A stretch of 62,155 bases of DNA from NCBI GenBank assembly GCA_021776235.1, contig JAJFGG010000046.1, positions 1 to 62,155 on the forward strand. Direction: 5' to 3'. Origin of the DNA: Alphaproteobacteria bacterium. Its GTDB lineage: Bacteria > Pseudomonadota > Alphaproteobacteria > GCA-2731375. The notes below the pieces were generated by a model that saw only the letters and a list, made by a program, of their open reading frames with translations, was not told the DNA's origin and made no database searches. The position numbers were made by a program, and so were the translations under genes. Positions within the stretch are counted from its first letter, which is position 1. Each line of letters opens with the position of its first letter. Shown here piece after piece: positions 53,381 through 62,155 of this stretch.

Positions 53381-54805
53381 ATGACCGACAAAAAGTCGGA
53401 CGGCAAGCCGGTGGACGACGGCCAAGCGGCCGCCAACATTCTGTGGGGCGGACGTTTTGCCGGCGGCGCCTCTGACATTATGCAGCGGATCAACGCGTCG
53501 ATCTATTTTGATCGGCGCTTTTACCGCCAGGATATCGCCGGCAGCCGAGCTCATTGTAGCATGTTGGTGAAGCAAGGCATTCTGAGCGCCGAAGATGGTC
53601 ACGCAATCTTGAAGGGGCTTGATCAAATCGAAGACGAGATTGCCGCCGGAACCTTCACTTATGATCCAGCGCGCGAAGATATCCATATGCATGTGGAGGC
53701 GCGATTGGCCGAGCTAATTGGCGCGACCGCGGGCCGGTTGCATACCGCCCGGTCGCGCAACGATCAGGTCGCAACGGATTTCCGCCTTTGGCTGCGGGAC
53801 GAGATTGACGCCCTGGCGCCTGCGCTGAAGCGGTTGCAGTTGGCACTGCTGGACCGCGCGGAAGAGCATGCGGACACGGTGATGCCCGGATTCACTCATT
53901 TGCAGGCCGCGCAGCCGGTCACCTTCGGTCACCATCTGATGGCCTATGTGGAAATGTTAAGTCGCGATCGCGGCCGCTTTGACGACTGCCGGCGGCGCTT
54001 GAATGAAAGCCCATTGGGGGCTGCCGCCCTGGCCGGCACCTCGTTTCCCATCGATCGGGTCGCGACGGCGACGGCCTTGGGCTTTGACCGGCCCATGGCC
54101 AATTCAATGGACGCGGTATCGGCGCGGGACTTCGCCATGGAATATCTCGCGGCAGCGGCGATCTTATCTGTGCATCTGTCCCGTTTGGCGGAGGAGATGG
54201 TCAATTGGGCCTCGGCCCAGTTCAATTTTATTTCCCTGGGCGATGGCTTCACCACCGGATCTTCGATCATGCCGCAGAAACGCAACCCGGATGCCGCCGA
54301 ATTGGTACGGGCCAAGGCTGGCCGGGTGATCGGCGATTTGACAACCCTGCTGGTGGTGATGAAGGGCCTGCCCATGACCTATTCCAAGGATATGCAGGAA
54401 GACAAAGAACCGGTATTTGAAGTCGCAGACACCTTGGCCCTGACGGTTCCGGCCATGACCGGCATGCTGGGCGATTTGGTGGTCAACGGGGAGACAATGG
54501 AGGCCGCGGCCGGTCAGGGCTTCGCCACCGCCACCGACCTCGCTGATTGGCTGGTCCGGGAACTGGGTTTGCCGTTCCGGCAAGCCCACCACGTCACCGG
54601 CAGTTTGGTAAAGTTGGCCGAGGAACAGGGCGTCGATCTGGACGGTTTGTCCCTGGCCCATATGCGGGCCGTCGAAGGCGGCATTACCGAAGCTGTGTTC
54701 GAGGTGTTGGGGGTACGCAATTCCGTGGCTTCGCGGATCAGCGCGGGTGGTACCGCACCAGCCCAGGTTCGGGCCGCCGCGCGCAAGGTCAGGGGGGAAT
54801 TGTGA
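53381..54805 (+). CDS. argH: Argininosuccinate lyase
   Basis: A 474-residue fumarase-superfamily lyase that releases arginine and fumarate. Conserved blocks: LWGGRFAGG (about 21-29), [42 protein letters not shown], and the flexible catalytic loop [12 protein letters not shown] (about 288-299). The ATG at 53381 gives the normal N-terminus; the frame is open further upstream across the divergent tlpA-like gene. argH-lptM-like-lysA is a common alphaproteobacterial order. Confidence 0.96.
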   Translation: MTDKKSDGKPVDDGQAAANILWGGRFAGGASDIMQRINASIYFDRRFYRQDIAGSRAHCSMLVKQGILSAEDGHAILKGLDQIEDEIAAGTFTYDPAREDIHMHVEARLAELIGATAGRLHTARSRNDQVATDFRLWLRDEIDALAPALKRLQLALLDRAEEHADTVMPGFTHLQAAQPVTFGHHLMAYVEMLSRDRGRFDDCRRRLNESPLGAAALAGTSFPIDRVATATALGFDRPMANSMDAVSARDFAMEYLAAAAILSVHLSRLAEEMVNWASAQFNFISLGDGFTTGSSIMPQKRNPDAAELVRAKAGRVIGDLTTLLVVMKGLPMTYSKDMQEDKEPVFEVADTLALTVPAMTGMLGDLVVNGETMEAAAGQGFATATDLADWLVRELGLPFRQAHHVTGSLVKLAEEQGVDLDGLSLAHMRAVEGGITEAVFEVLGVRNSVASRISAGGTAPAQVRAAARKVRGEL

Positions 54806-54948
54806 GGCGGCGCCGGGTCATGCTGCGCCTGTTGCTGGGAGCGGCGCTGCTTACCGCCGCCGCGGCCTGCGGCAAAAAGGGGCCACCGACGCGGCCCAAG
54901 GATGATGCCGGGAAGACGGCGAAGCCCAAGCAATACAAAATAAGGTAA
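54802..54948 (+). CDS. Small LptM-like lipoprotein
   Basis: A 48-residue lipoprotein missed by length cut-offs. The start is GTG 54802, overlapping the argH stop (GTGA) and preceded by AGGGGGGA. The signal ends in the lipobox TAAAAC followed by GKKGPPTRP, the hallmark CGxKGP(L/P) of LptM/YifL-type lipoproteins, which assist LptD folding. ATG 54820 is an alternative start. Placement between argH and lysA is the standard position for this family. Confidence 0.85.
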   Translation: MRRRRVMLRLLLGAALLTAAAACGKKGPPTRPKDDAGKTAKPKQYKIR

Positions 54949-54957
54949 AACACACCG

Positions 54958-56229
54958 ATGGACCATTTCCACTATCGCGACGGCATCCTGCATGCCGAGG
55001 ATGTCGCCATTCCGGCCATCGCCGCAGCCGTAGGTACGCCTTTTTACTGCTATTCCACGGCCACGATGACCCGGCACTACCAGGTTCTCGCCGACTCGCT
55101 GGAAGGCACGGAGGCGAGGATCTGTTACGCGGTAAAGGCCAATTCAAACCAAGCGGTCATCCGCACCATGGTTGAACTGGGGGCCGGGGCCGATGTCATT
55201 TCAGGCGGTGAATTGCGGCGCGCCCTGGCCGCCGGCGCGGCACCCGACAGCATTGTCTTCGCCGGGCCCGGCAAGACCAAGGATGAACTGACACAGGGTC
55301 TGGAAGCAGGCATTTACCAATTCAATGTGGAGAGCGAGCCTGAGTTACGGCTGTTGAGCGCCGTGGCGACCGCGTTGGGCAAGATCGCGCCGGTGTCTAT
55401 CCGGGTCAATCCGGATGTTGATGCCGGTACCCACGAGAAAATCACCACGGGCCGCAAGCAGAACAAATTCGGCATCCCTATCGACCGGGCCATGGAGATT
55501 TTCGACCTGGGCGCCGGCCTGCCCGGTTTGAACCTGTTGGGTATCGCCCTTCACATTGGTTCGCAAATTACCGATCTGGCGCCGTTCGAGTCGGCCTTTG
55601 ACCGGGCTTTGCAGTTGATCGATGAATTGCGCGCGGCGGGCCATGACGTTCGCCGCTGCAATCTGGGTGGTGGCCTGGGCATCCCTTACGGTGGCGAAAC
55701 GCCGCCATCCCCGGCTGAATATGGCCGCATGGTGAAACGCCTGACCGCTAACCGTCAGCTGGACCTGGTATTGGAGCCTGGCCGCGTTCTGGTGGGCAAT
55801 GCCGGCATTCTGGTCGCTCGGGTGATCCATGAAAAACATGAAGGCCGGCGTTTTATTATCATCGACGCGGCGATGAACGACTTGATACGACCGGCCATGT
55901 ACGACAGCTGGCACGATATTGTGCCGGTGACCGAAGCCGGCCCAGGCGTGGCAGTCAGTGAAGCGGATGTGGTCGGACCGATTTGCGAATCCGGCGATAC
56001 CCTGGCCAAGGCCCGGCCCATGCCGCCACTTGCTCGCAATGATTTGATCGCGGTTCGCAGCGCAGGGGCTTATGGTGCGGTCATGGCATCGACTTACAAC
56101 AGCCGTGCCCTGGTGCCCGAGGTTCTGGTGCGTGGCGACGAGTTCGCGGTGATCCGCCCGCGTCAAAGTATCGATGAGCTGCTGGACCTGGACCGGCCGG
56201 CACCCTGGTTTGCGCCGGCATCTGGGTAG
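54958..56229 (+). CDS. lysA: Diaminopimelate decarboxylase
   Basis: A 423-residue fold-III PLP decarboxylase that makes lysine from meso-diaminopimelate. The PLP lysine is Lys60 in CYAVKANSN. The glycine-rich phosphate site GGGLGIPY and the EPGRVLVGNAG motif are present, as are the partner-subunit residues around GPICESGDTLAK and the C-terminal AYGAVMASTYNSR. It lies 9 bases after the small lipoprotein gene. Confidence 0.95.
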   Translation: MDHFHYRDGILHAEDVAIPAIAAAVGTPFYCYSTATMTRHYQVLADSLEGTEARICYAVKANSNQAVIRTMVELGAGADVISGGELRRALAAGAAPDSIVFAGPGKTKDELTQGLEAGIYQFNVESEPELRLLSAVATALGKIAPVSIRVNPDVDAGTHEKITTGRKQNKFGIPIDRAMEIFDLGAGLPGLNLLGIALHIGSQITDLAPFESAFDRALQLIDELRAAGHDVRRCNLGGGLGIPYGGETPPSPAEYGRMVKRLTANRQLDLVLEPGRVLVGNAGILVARVIHEKHEGRRFIIIDAAMNDLIRPAMYDSWHDIVPVTEAGPGVAVSEADVVGPICESGDTLAKARPMPPLARNDLIAVRSAGAYGAVMASTYNSRALVPEVLVRGDEFAVIRPRQSIDELLDLDRPAPWFAPASG

Positions 56230-56233
56230 CGCC

Positions 56234-58726
56234 ATGAGGAGCCTAAACCGCACGGCACTTTTGCACAATCTGGCGGCCCTGGTGCTGTTTTGGGAAAGAT
56301 TGTGGCCCGCCTTGTTGCCAGTGCTGTGCGTCCTGGGTTTGTTTGTCGCGCTGGCTTTACTGGAATTGCCGGCCCTGTTGCCGGCCTGGTTCCATGTCGC
56401 CCTGCTGGTTCTGTTCACGCTGCTTTTAATTGGGTCTGTTTGGTTTGGCGGCAAGCAATGGCGGGAGCCCCGTGGCGGCGCCGTATCCCGGCGGCTGGAA
56501 CGGGACAGCGGTCTGGCGCATCGCCCCCTGGGGACATTGCAGGACCGGCTGGCCAACAGCCATGACAGCACTGCTGCGGCCCTGTGGCGGGCGCATCGGC
56601 GGCGGGCCCAAGGCCAGTTGCATAATCTGCGCCTGGGACTGCCCCGGCCAGGCCTGCCTCAGGCCGATCCCTGGGCCCTGCGCGCCCTGGTATTCCTTTT
56701 GTTGGCGGTGGGTTCATTCGTTGCAGGGGCCGATGCGCCGCAACGTTTGCGGCAAATGCTGGTTCCGGATTTTAATGCCGGAAAGGCCGTGGTTGCCGAG
56801 CTTGAAGCCTGGATCAACCCACCGGAATATACCGGTCTGCCGCCCGTGAAGCTGGATCCGAACAGCGTCGATGCGGTACAGATCGCTCAGGGTAGCATTC
56901 TCATGGCCCGGGTCTACGGCGGCCGCGATGTTCCCCGTTTGTCAGTCGACGGCGCGATCACACCGTTTTTGAAAATCGACACGTTGAATTTTGAATTGAG
57001 CCAGGCCATCAAGGCCGGTCGGCGCCTAAGTGTGGCCTCGGCGGAACGGTCGCTGGCGGATTGGCCCATCACTGTAATCATCGATCAGCCGCCGTCGGTC
57101 AAGGCAGATGAAGACCCCAAGGAAACCGTGCGTCAGGCCCTGCGCCTGTCCTATCAGGCGGAGGATGACTATGGCCTGGCCGAGGTTTGGGCCGAACTGC
57201 GCCTGGCCCTCTCCGAGGACGCGGCCAGCAACGCCGAAAGTACCAGGACCGCCGAGAGCGCCAAGACGGTTGCCGAAGTCCTGCGTCTGGACCTACCCAT
57301 TTCACCGCCCGGCGCCCGACAGGCAAAGGAAAGCGGGTATTTTGATCTGACCCCGCACGCTTGGGCCGGGCTGGAAGTTGAAATGCATTATCTGGCCAAG
57401 GATGAAACCGGCCAGGTTGGCCGGTCCGAAGCGATCACTTTACGTTTGCCGGAACGGCAATTCCAACACCCGGTCGCCCAGGCGATAATTGAACAGCGGC
57501 GGATTTTGAGTCGTCAACCGGGACGGCGTTTTCCGGTCGCCCTGGCCCTGTTTGCCATTGCCGCGGGTCCGGAAGCCTATGACGACGATCACGTCGTCTA
57601 TCTGGGCTTGTGGACAACGGCCCGGCGGCTGCAGCTTAGCCGCGGTGAACCGGCCGCGGCGGTGCCGGAATTGTTGTGGCAGATCGCCTTGCGGATCGAA
57701 GATGGCGGTATGTCTCTGGCCGAGCGGGAGTTGCGGGCGGCCCAGGATGCCTTGATGGCGGCCCTGGCGGAAGGTGCCGATCAGGCCGAGATCGAACGCC
57801 TGATGGACCAGTTACAAAAGGCCATGGATAAATATTTGCAGGCCCTGGCCGAGCAAGCTCAGCGTAATGAGCAAGCTCAGGGCGAGCAACCCGCCGACCC
57901 GAATGCCCGGGCCGTCGACGCGGCTGAATTGCAGAAGATGATGGATCGAATCCGGGAATTGAGTCGCCTGGGGGCGAAGGATGCGGCCCGCGATATGTTG
58001 CGAAATCTGCAGGAGATGCTGGAAAGCCTGGATGGCCGCCGTATGACCGCCCAACCGCAAGGCAACAGTCCCGGCGAAGAGGCCATGCGTCAATTGGGCG
58101 ATCTTTTGCAGGAACAACAGAATTTGATGGACCGCACCTATCAGCAGACGCCACGGCGGCGGCGCATGCCCTGGGAGAAACGCCAGGGCGAAGGTGACGC
58201 CAAGGGCGAGGGCCAAGGCCGTGACGGCCGGAATGGCCAAATGGATGGGGGCAAGCGCCGCGCCATGGGCGACCTTGCCGGCCGCCAGGGCACGTTGCGG
58301 CAGCAATTGGGCGAGGTCATGCGGCAATTAAGTGAAAATTTGGGCAAAATCCCCAATTCGATGGGGGGCGTGGATCAAGCCATGCGCGATTCGCAACAGG
58401 CCTTGCGTTCTGGTCGTGGCGGTGAAGCGCTGTCCTCGCAACGTAACGCCATCGATGGTCTGGCGCAGGGATTTCGGGAACTGGCGGAACAGATGATGGG
58501 TGAGCCGGAACAGGGCGACAAGGGGCAATATGGCCAGCGTCAGGAAGATCCGGCGGGCCGTCCCTTCCAGGGTGGCGGCATGGACACCAGCAGGGTCATG
58601 ATACCCAATGAAGCAGATCTGCAGCGGGCTCGCCATATTCTTGATGAACTGCGGCGGCGGGCCGGCGAGCGCGCCCGCGCCCGCCTGGAGCGGGAGTATA
58701 TTGAACGCCTGCTGGATCGGTTTTGA
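56234..58726 (+). CDS. DUF4175 (TIGR02302) membrane protein
   Basis: An 830-residue alphaproteobacterial DUF4175 protein. Two N-terminal transmembrane helices (about 25-45 and 48-70) and a third near 155-175 anchor a large, mainly periplasmic part. The C-terminal third is very rich in Gln, Met, Glu and Arg with long helices (LQKAMDKYLQALAEQAQ, EQQNLMDRTYQQTPRRRR, EQMMGEPEQGDKGQ). The function is unknown; it is often next to lysA. ATG 56234 is four bases after the lysA stop; the frame opens at 56174 inside lysA. Confidence 0.85.
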   Translation: MRSLNRTALLHNLAALVLFWERLWPALLPVLCVLGLFVALALLELPALLPAWFHVALLVLFTLLLIGSVWFGGKQWREPRGGAVSRRLERDSGLAHRPLGTLQDRLANSHDSTAAALWRAHRRRAQGQLHNLRLGLPRPGLPQADPWALRALVFLLLAVGSFVAGADAPQRLRQMLVPDFNAGKAVVAELEAWINPPEYTGLPPVKLDPNSVDAVQIAQGSILMARVYGGRDVPRLSVDGAITPFLKIDTLNFELSQAIKAGRRLSVASAERSLADWPITVIIDQPPSVKADEDPKETVRQALRLSYQAEDDYGLAEVWAELRLALSEDAASNAESTRTAESAKTVAEVLRLDLPISPPGARQAKESGYFDLTPHAWAGLEVEMHYLAKDETGQVGRSEAITLRLPERQFQHPVAQAIIEQRRILSRQPGRRFPVALALFAIAAGPEAYDDDHVVYLGLWTTARRLQLSRGEPAAAVPELLWQIALRIEDGGMSLAERELRAAQDALMAALAEGADQAEIERLMDQLQKAMDKYLQALAEQAQRNEQAQGEQPADPNARAVDAAELQKMMDRIRELSRLGAKDAARDMLRNLQEMLESLDGRRMTAQPQGNSPGEEAMRQLGDLLQEQQNLMDRTYQQTPRRRRMPWEKRQGEGDAKGEGQGRDGRNGQMDGGKRRAMGDLAGRQGTLRQQLGEVMRQLSENLGKIPNSMGGVDQAMRDSQQALRSGRGGEALSSQRNAIDGLAQGFRELAEQMMGEPEQGDKGQYGQRQEDPAGRPFQGGGMDTSRVMIPNEADLQRARHILDELRRRAGERARARLEREYIERLLDRF

Positions 58727-58733
58727 TGTCATC

Positions 58734-58752
58734 ATCGGCGTCGCCGATTTTT
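58734..58752 (+). terminator. Probable terminator after the argH-lysA-DUF4175 operon
   Basis: ATCGGC pairs with GCCGAT around a three-base loop (58734-58748), followed by TTTTT and CC. Short but correctly placed, 8 bases after the DUF4175 stop. Confidence 0.55.
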
Positions 58753-58839
58753 CCGCTTAACGCAAACGGCAATCACAATAGCCGCGATATGCCCTAAGTT
58801 GTTGTTTCGATTATTCTATTTCAATAAACTGGACGTGGT

Positions 58840-59778
58840 CTAAATGCGCCCCAGGGCGTGGTCGATGATGGCGGCGGCGCAGGCATCAGGATCTTCCTGA
58901 ACCATCAGATGCAAACAACCGGGCATGGTGCGCGCCTCGGCCCTGGCCATGTTGGCGGCGATGGAGATCATGGTCCCCGGCGCCCAGGAATGCAGGTCCG
59001 GCAATACCGTTTGATCGGTCGCATATATGCGGGTGCGGGTTGACACTTTGGCTGTCTGCTCGAATATGCCGCTATCGGGGCAATTGGCATAGATTGCCGC
59101 TTCGATGGCACCAGGGCAGCGCAGGGCCAAGCCGCCGTCCGGCGCGGACTCCACGGCTGCCGCCAAATAGGCCGCCATCATGTCGTCGGCAAAGCGGCGG
59201 TAGGTAACGATTTTCTCCACCTCGGCACGCAGGGCTCCATGATCGGGAAAATTGTTGCGCCGCCCCGCGGCCCAACGAACGAAGGCAGGAGAGTGCGCCA
59301 ATGCGGCCGCCCGTTCCTCGTGACCGGACGGTGGATAGATCGGCGGTTCGAACAGGGTCAGGCTGTCAAATGGCGCCTCGGCCATTTCAGCCTCCAACAG
59401 TACGGCCGCCAGACCGCCCAGGGAATGGGAGGCGAAATGCAGTGCTGTCTTCGGGCCGATTATCTGGCGCACCCACGCAGCGACGGCAGCCAGGTCTTCG
59501 GCAAAGCGGAGCATGGCAAAGTCGTTTTCCATATTGCCCCTCGGCTTGGCAGAGGCGCCATGGCCGCGGGCATCGAAAGCGAAGATCTGGAAATGGCCGC
59601 GTAACCGGTCCAGCAACGGTTGGTAACAGCCGGCGTTGAAACCGTTGGCGTGGGCCCAGATCAAGGCCGGGCCATCATCCGGTCTTGCGTGCAACCGATA
59701 GGCGCTGATTTCCATCCCACCGGTCGAAGGAATAATGAATCTTTCCGCGAACGTCGCTGGCAGTGTTGGCGTGGACAT
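58840..59778 (-). CDS. Alpha/beta hydrolase
   Basis: A 312-residue alpha/beta-hydrolase. It has the oxyanion-hole HANGFNAGCY (about 44-53), FDARGHGAS, a nucleophile elbow ASHSLGGLAA (Ser near 118) and a C-terminal His in GCLHLMVQEDP. The longer reading through TTG is open, but ATG 59778 (MSTPTLP) is the better start. The substrate is unknown. It lies 21 bases after gshA on the same strand, a likely operon. Confidence 0.85.
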   Translation of the reverse strand: MSTPTLPATFAERFIIPSTGGMEISAYRLHARPDDGPALIWAHANGFNAGCYQPLLDRLRGHFQIFAFDARGHGASAKPRGNMENDFAMLRFAEDLAAVAAWVRQIIGPKTALHFASHSLGGLAAVLLEAEMAEAPFDSLTLFEPPIYPPSGHEERAAALAHSPAFVRWAAGRRNNFPDHGALRAEVEKIVTYRRFADDMMAAYLAAAVESAPDGGLALRCPGAIEAAIYANCPDSGIFEQTAKVSTRTRIYATDQTVLPDLHSWAPGTMISIAANMARAEARTMPGCLHLMVQEDPDACAAAIIDHALGRI

Positions 59779-59799
59779 GTGCAATAGCCCGGAAGTGCT

Positions 59800-61167
59800 C
59801 TAATAGGCTAGTTCCGTAAATATGGGGTCTACGGACTGGTTCCAGGCATTCTTGTAACGCTCCAACAAAATTTCCGCAGGGGTGCGCCCGGCGGCCACGG
59901 TGTCCTGCAGGGTCGCCAGATATTCCGTTTCATCGCCGGTGATGGCACCGGGCCGGGCCCGCGCCCGCAGACCCACCGCCGCCAGTTCCAAAACGGGCCC
60001 GGCAAGATCCAGCAAGGTACCGCCCTGATTTAATGGGGTGGCAAGGCCAAGGCGCGGCACCTCGGCTCTGATGCGGGCCATTTCCTCGACCGAGAAGTGC
60101 TTGACCAGATCCCAGGCTGCGTCCTGGGCGCCCTGGTCATACAACAGCCCCACCCACAACGCCGGCAAGGCGCACAGGCTGGCCCAGGGGCCGCCGTCCG
60201 CACCGCGCATTTCAAGAAACGTTTTCAGGCGCACTTCCGGGAACAGCGTGGTCAAATGATCTTCCCAGTCCTTCAAGGTCGGCTTTTCGCCTGGCAGGGC
60301 GGGCAGGCGCCCGGCCATGAAATCCCGAAACGACTGGCCCCTGGCGTCCAGATACTTGCCGTCCCGATAAACGAAATACATGGGCACATCGAGGGCATGA
60401 CGGGCATAGGCCTCGTAGCCCATGTCGCCGTCAAAAACGAACGGCAGCATGCCGGTACGGTCGGGGTCCGTATCGGTCCAGACCTGGCTGCGGAATGACA
60501 CGAAGCCGTTTGGTTTGCCCTCGGTAAAGGGCGAATTGGCGAACAGTGCCGTGGTCAGGGGCTGCAGGGCCAGGGCAATGCGGAATTTTTGCACCATGTC
60601 CGCTTCTGAACCGAAATCCAGGTTGACCTGCACGGTGCAGGACCGCAGCATCATATCCGGGCCCAGGTTTCCCCTGGTCGGCATATAGCTCAGCATCAGG
60701 TTATAGCGACCCTTGGGCATGATCGGGACATCATCGCGGCGCCATTTCGGGTCGAAGCCGAGGCCCAGGAAGCCAACATCCATTTCTTCCGCCACGGCCT
60801 TCACCTGGGCCAGGTGCGTATGCACCTCGGCACAGGTCTGATGCACGTTGTCCAACGGCGCACCGGATAATTCAAACTGCCCGCCCGGCTCCAGCGTGAT
60901 CGAGGCGCCGTCCATGGTCAAGGCGATGATATTGCCGGCTTCACGGACTGGCTGCCAGCCGAAGCGTTGCAGGCCCTCCAACATGGTGCGGATGCCCTGG
61001 GGGCCCTCATAATCCAGGCGGCCCAGATCGGCCCGCCGGTAGGCAAATTTTTCGTGCTCGGTGCCGATGCGCCAGCGGTCACGCGGTTTCGCGCCGGCGG
61101 CGATATAGGCCACAAGCTCGGAAAAATCCTCTAGAGGCGGCGGCGCGCCGGCGGACTTATCAGACAT
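59800..61167 (-). CDS. gshA: Glutamate--cysteine ligase (plant/alphaproteobacterial type)
   Basis: A 455-residue ATP-grasp-like GCS2-family ligase that makes gamma-glutamylcysteine, the first step of glutathione synthesis. Typical segments are RIGTEHEKFAYRR (about 37-49), DGASITLEPGGQFELSGAP (about 90-108), YMPTRGNLGPDMMLRSCTVQ, and LEMRGADGGPW. The plant-like form is regulated by a redox disulfide in plants; equivalent cysteines are not obvious here. It ends in ELAY. Confidence 0.93.
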   Translation of the reverse strand: MSDKSAGAPPPLEDFSELVAYIAAGAKPRDRWRIGTEHEKFAYRRADLGRLDYEGPQGIRTMLEGLQRFGWQPVREAGNIIALTMDGASITLEPGGQFELSGAPLDNVHQTCAEVHTHLAQVKAVAEEMDVGFLGLGFDPKWRRDDVPIMPKGRYNLMLSYMPTRGNLGPDMMLRSCTVQVNLDFGSEADMVQKFRIALALQPLTTALFANSPFTEGKPNGFVSFRSQVWTDTDPDRTGMLPFVFDGDMGYEAYARHALDVPMYFVYRDGKYLDARGQSFRDFMAGRLPALPGEKPTLKDWEDHLTTLFPEVRLKTFLEMRGADGGPWASLCALPALWVGLLYDQGAQDAAWDLVKHFSVEEMARIRAEVPRLGLATPLNQGGTLLDLAGPVLELAAVGLRARARPGAITGDETEYLATLQDTVAAGRTPAEILLERYKNAWNQSVDPIFTELAY

Positions 61168-61285
61168 TCACTTCAACCTCGGCTTGCCGTCACGGCCCCA
61201 TCCGACGCTTGATGTCCGGAAGGGTAGTATTCGAGTTACTGTATGCGGGGCCTGGATGCAAGTAGGCAGGTTGTGGCAAAGGTCT

Positions 61286-62044
61286 TTATGTTGACCGAGA
61301 TCGAGTTCGGCCATCACCTATCAGGGCCTGCCACAGGCTAAGGGCGGCAACGGCGGCGGTCTCGGTGCGCAGGGTTCTAGGGCCCAGGGACATGGGCACC
61401 ACGAAGGGAAGTTCCCGCATGGCGCGGCTTTCCGCCGGGTCAAAGCCGCCTTCGGGTCCTATCAATATAGCCCAGGGGTCTGTTTCGTGGCGCGCCAGGG
61501 CCTCCAGCGGCGTCGGCCCCCCAACTTCGTCACAAAACAGCAAACGCCGCTCTGTCGGCCATGACCGCAGTCGTTGCTCCAGGGATTGGACAGGGCGTAA
61601 CTCCGGCACGCTCAGCCGGCGGCATTGTTCTGCCGCCTCGGCGGCCGTGGCGCCTAGACGCACCAGATTTATCCGCTCCACCGCCGTGCGCCGCGTGGTC
61701 GTGGGCAGCAGCACGCCGACCCCCAGTTCAGTGGCTTTTTGCACCAGATAATCTACCCGACCCCGTTTTATTGGGGCGAACAGCAACCAGATGTCAGGCT
61801 CGGGCAGCTGCGGCAGGCTTTGGACAATAAGCTGCAACGAGGCCCAACCCTTACCGATGGCATCAATCCGGGCCCGCCATTCGCCGTGCCGGCCATTGAA
61901 CAGGGCCACCTCGTCCCCGGGGGCCAGACGCAGCACGGAACGCAGATAATGGGCCTGACCGGCGTTAAGGCCGATGATGCGATCCACGGCCAAGTCGTCT
62001 GTCACATGCAAGCGGATTTTTGCCCGTTGTTGGTTTTGCGCCAT
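61286..62044 (-). CDS. rsmE: 16S rRNA m3U1498 methyltransferase
   Basis: A 252-residue SPOUT methyltransferase. The N-terminal PUA-like part has AHYLRSVLRLAPGDEVALFNG. The knotted SAM-binding motif is ILIGPEGGFDPAE (about 195-207) followed by SLGPRTLRTETAAVAAL. RsmE methylates U1498 of 16S rRNA. The frame is open to 62068; I prefer MAQNQQRAK at 62044, but no clear ribosome site decides between them. Divergent from ubiA. Confidence 0.9.
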   Translation of the reverse strand: MAQNQQRAKIRLHVTDDLAVDRIIGLNAGQAHYLRSVLRLAPGDEVALFNGRHGEWRARIDAIGKGWASLQLIVQSLPQLPEPDIWLLFAPIKRGRVDYLVQKATELGVGVLLPTTTRRTAVERINLVRLGATAAEAAEQCRRLSVPELRPVQSLEQRLRSWPTERRLLFCDEVGGPTPLEALARHETDPWAILIGPEGGFDPAESRAMRELPFVVPMSLGPRTLRTETAAVAALSLWQALIGDGRTRSRST

Positions 62045-62092
62045 TGTTTCAAAAAACCAGGAATGCATCCATCAATGCAGTATCCTAACCTG

Positions 62093-62155
62093 ATGGCGCA
62101 AGAGGAAACACCAGGATCATTCACCGATATTCCGGCTGGCGGCTGGATCGCCCGT
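62093..62155 (+). CDS. ubiA: Start of 4-hydroxybenzoate polyprenyltransferase (partial)
   Basis: Only 21 codons remain before the window edge: MAQEETPGSF then TDIPAGGWIAR. The TDI-AGGW block is typical of alphaproteobacterial UbiA N-termini, and ubiA is commonly divergent from rsmE. Identification rests on these few residues and the context, so it is tentative. The catalytic part lies outside the window. Confidence 0.55.
   Translation, partial: MAQEETPGSFTDIPAGGWIAR

Noticed and set aside
55345-56571. 408-codon minus-strand frame
   Set aside because: Antisense to lysA and the DUF4175 gene, which have clear family motifs.

Overview
This 62 kb window looks like chromosome from a high-GC alphaproteobacterium, most likely in or near the Rhodospirillales. 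That placement is inferred from gene content: a DUF1013/TrcR regulator, a DUF1192 protein, a DUF4175/TIGR02302 membrane protein, a class IIA HAD protein of the TIGR01459 type, a CheZ, and the order uvrC-pgsA-mobB-moeA-moaD-moaE. There is no rRNA, tRNA, CRISPR array, prophage or intact insertion sequence. Most of the window is ordinary housekeeping and catabolic sequence.

Region by region. 0-3 kb: the tail of an unidentified gene, a SCO1/SenC copper chaperone, a MITE-like palindromic element, then a minus-strand cluster of an internally deleted thiolase remnant, an FMN alpha-hydroxy-acid oxidase and a peroxiredoxin-like protein with an in-frame TGA at its active site. 3-10.8 kb: an EamA transporter fused to a DnaQ-type exonuclease, a CBS/DUF294 protein, a fused indolepyruvate oxidoreductase, and ribF. 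10.8-15.3 kb: a MaoC hydratase, cheY-cheZ, a HAD phosphatase, and a Ca2+/Na+ exchanger. 15.7-20.9 kb: uvrC, pgsA and molybdenum-cofactor genes. 20.9-30.4 kb: an SDR, a frameshifted MATE transporter, a creatininase-family protein, a VOC protein, acetyl-CoA synthetase, TrcR, a quinone oxidoreductase, DUF1192 and a ChaN-like lipoprotein. 30.4-31.1 kb: a gene-free, hairpin-dense stretch with two strong plus-strand terminators. 31-43.5 kb: a beta-hydroxyacid dehydrogenase with a ThDP decarboxylase, an amidase, a FIST sensor with a nucleotide cyclase, a TauD-type dioxygenase, an O-acetylhomoserine sulfhydrylase-type enzyme, a hydrolase and a sensor kinase. 44-51.8 kb: mlaA-mlaC, ettA, a periplasmic histidine phosphatase, a chemoreceptor, a YHS protein and a PAS protein. 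51.8-62.2 kb: a PhyH dioxygenase, a TlpA thioredoxin, argH, a tiny lipoprotein, lysA, DUF4175, a hydrolase, gshA, rsmE and the first codons of ubiA.

The strongest find is the peroxiredoxin at 1040-1687 on the minus strand. Its two halves are in the same frame, separated only by TGA where the family has the first Cys of GTWCPYC. A stem-loop with a bacterial SECIS-like shape begins five nucleotides after the TGA. I read it as a selenocysteine-containing UxxC peroxiredoxin that automated gene callers would split or call a pseudogene. It sits directly downstream of an oxidase whose family often makes H2O2. Secondary points of interest are the transporter-exonuclease fusion, a CheZ with three CheY-binding-like peptides, the MITE-like element placed exactly between convergent genes, and candidate small RNAs near 30.7-31.0 kb.
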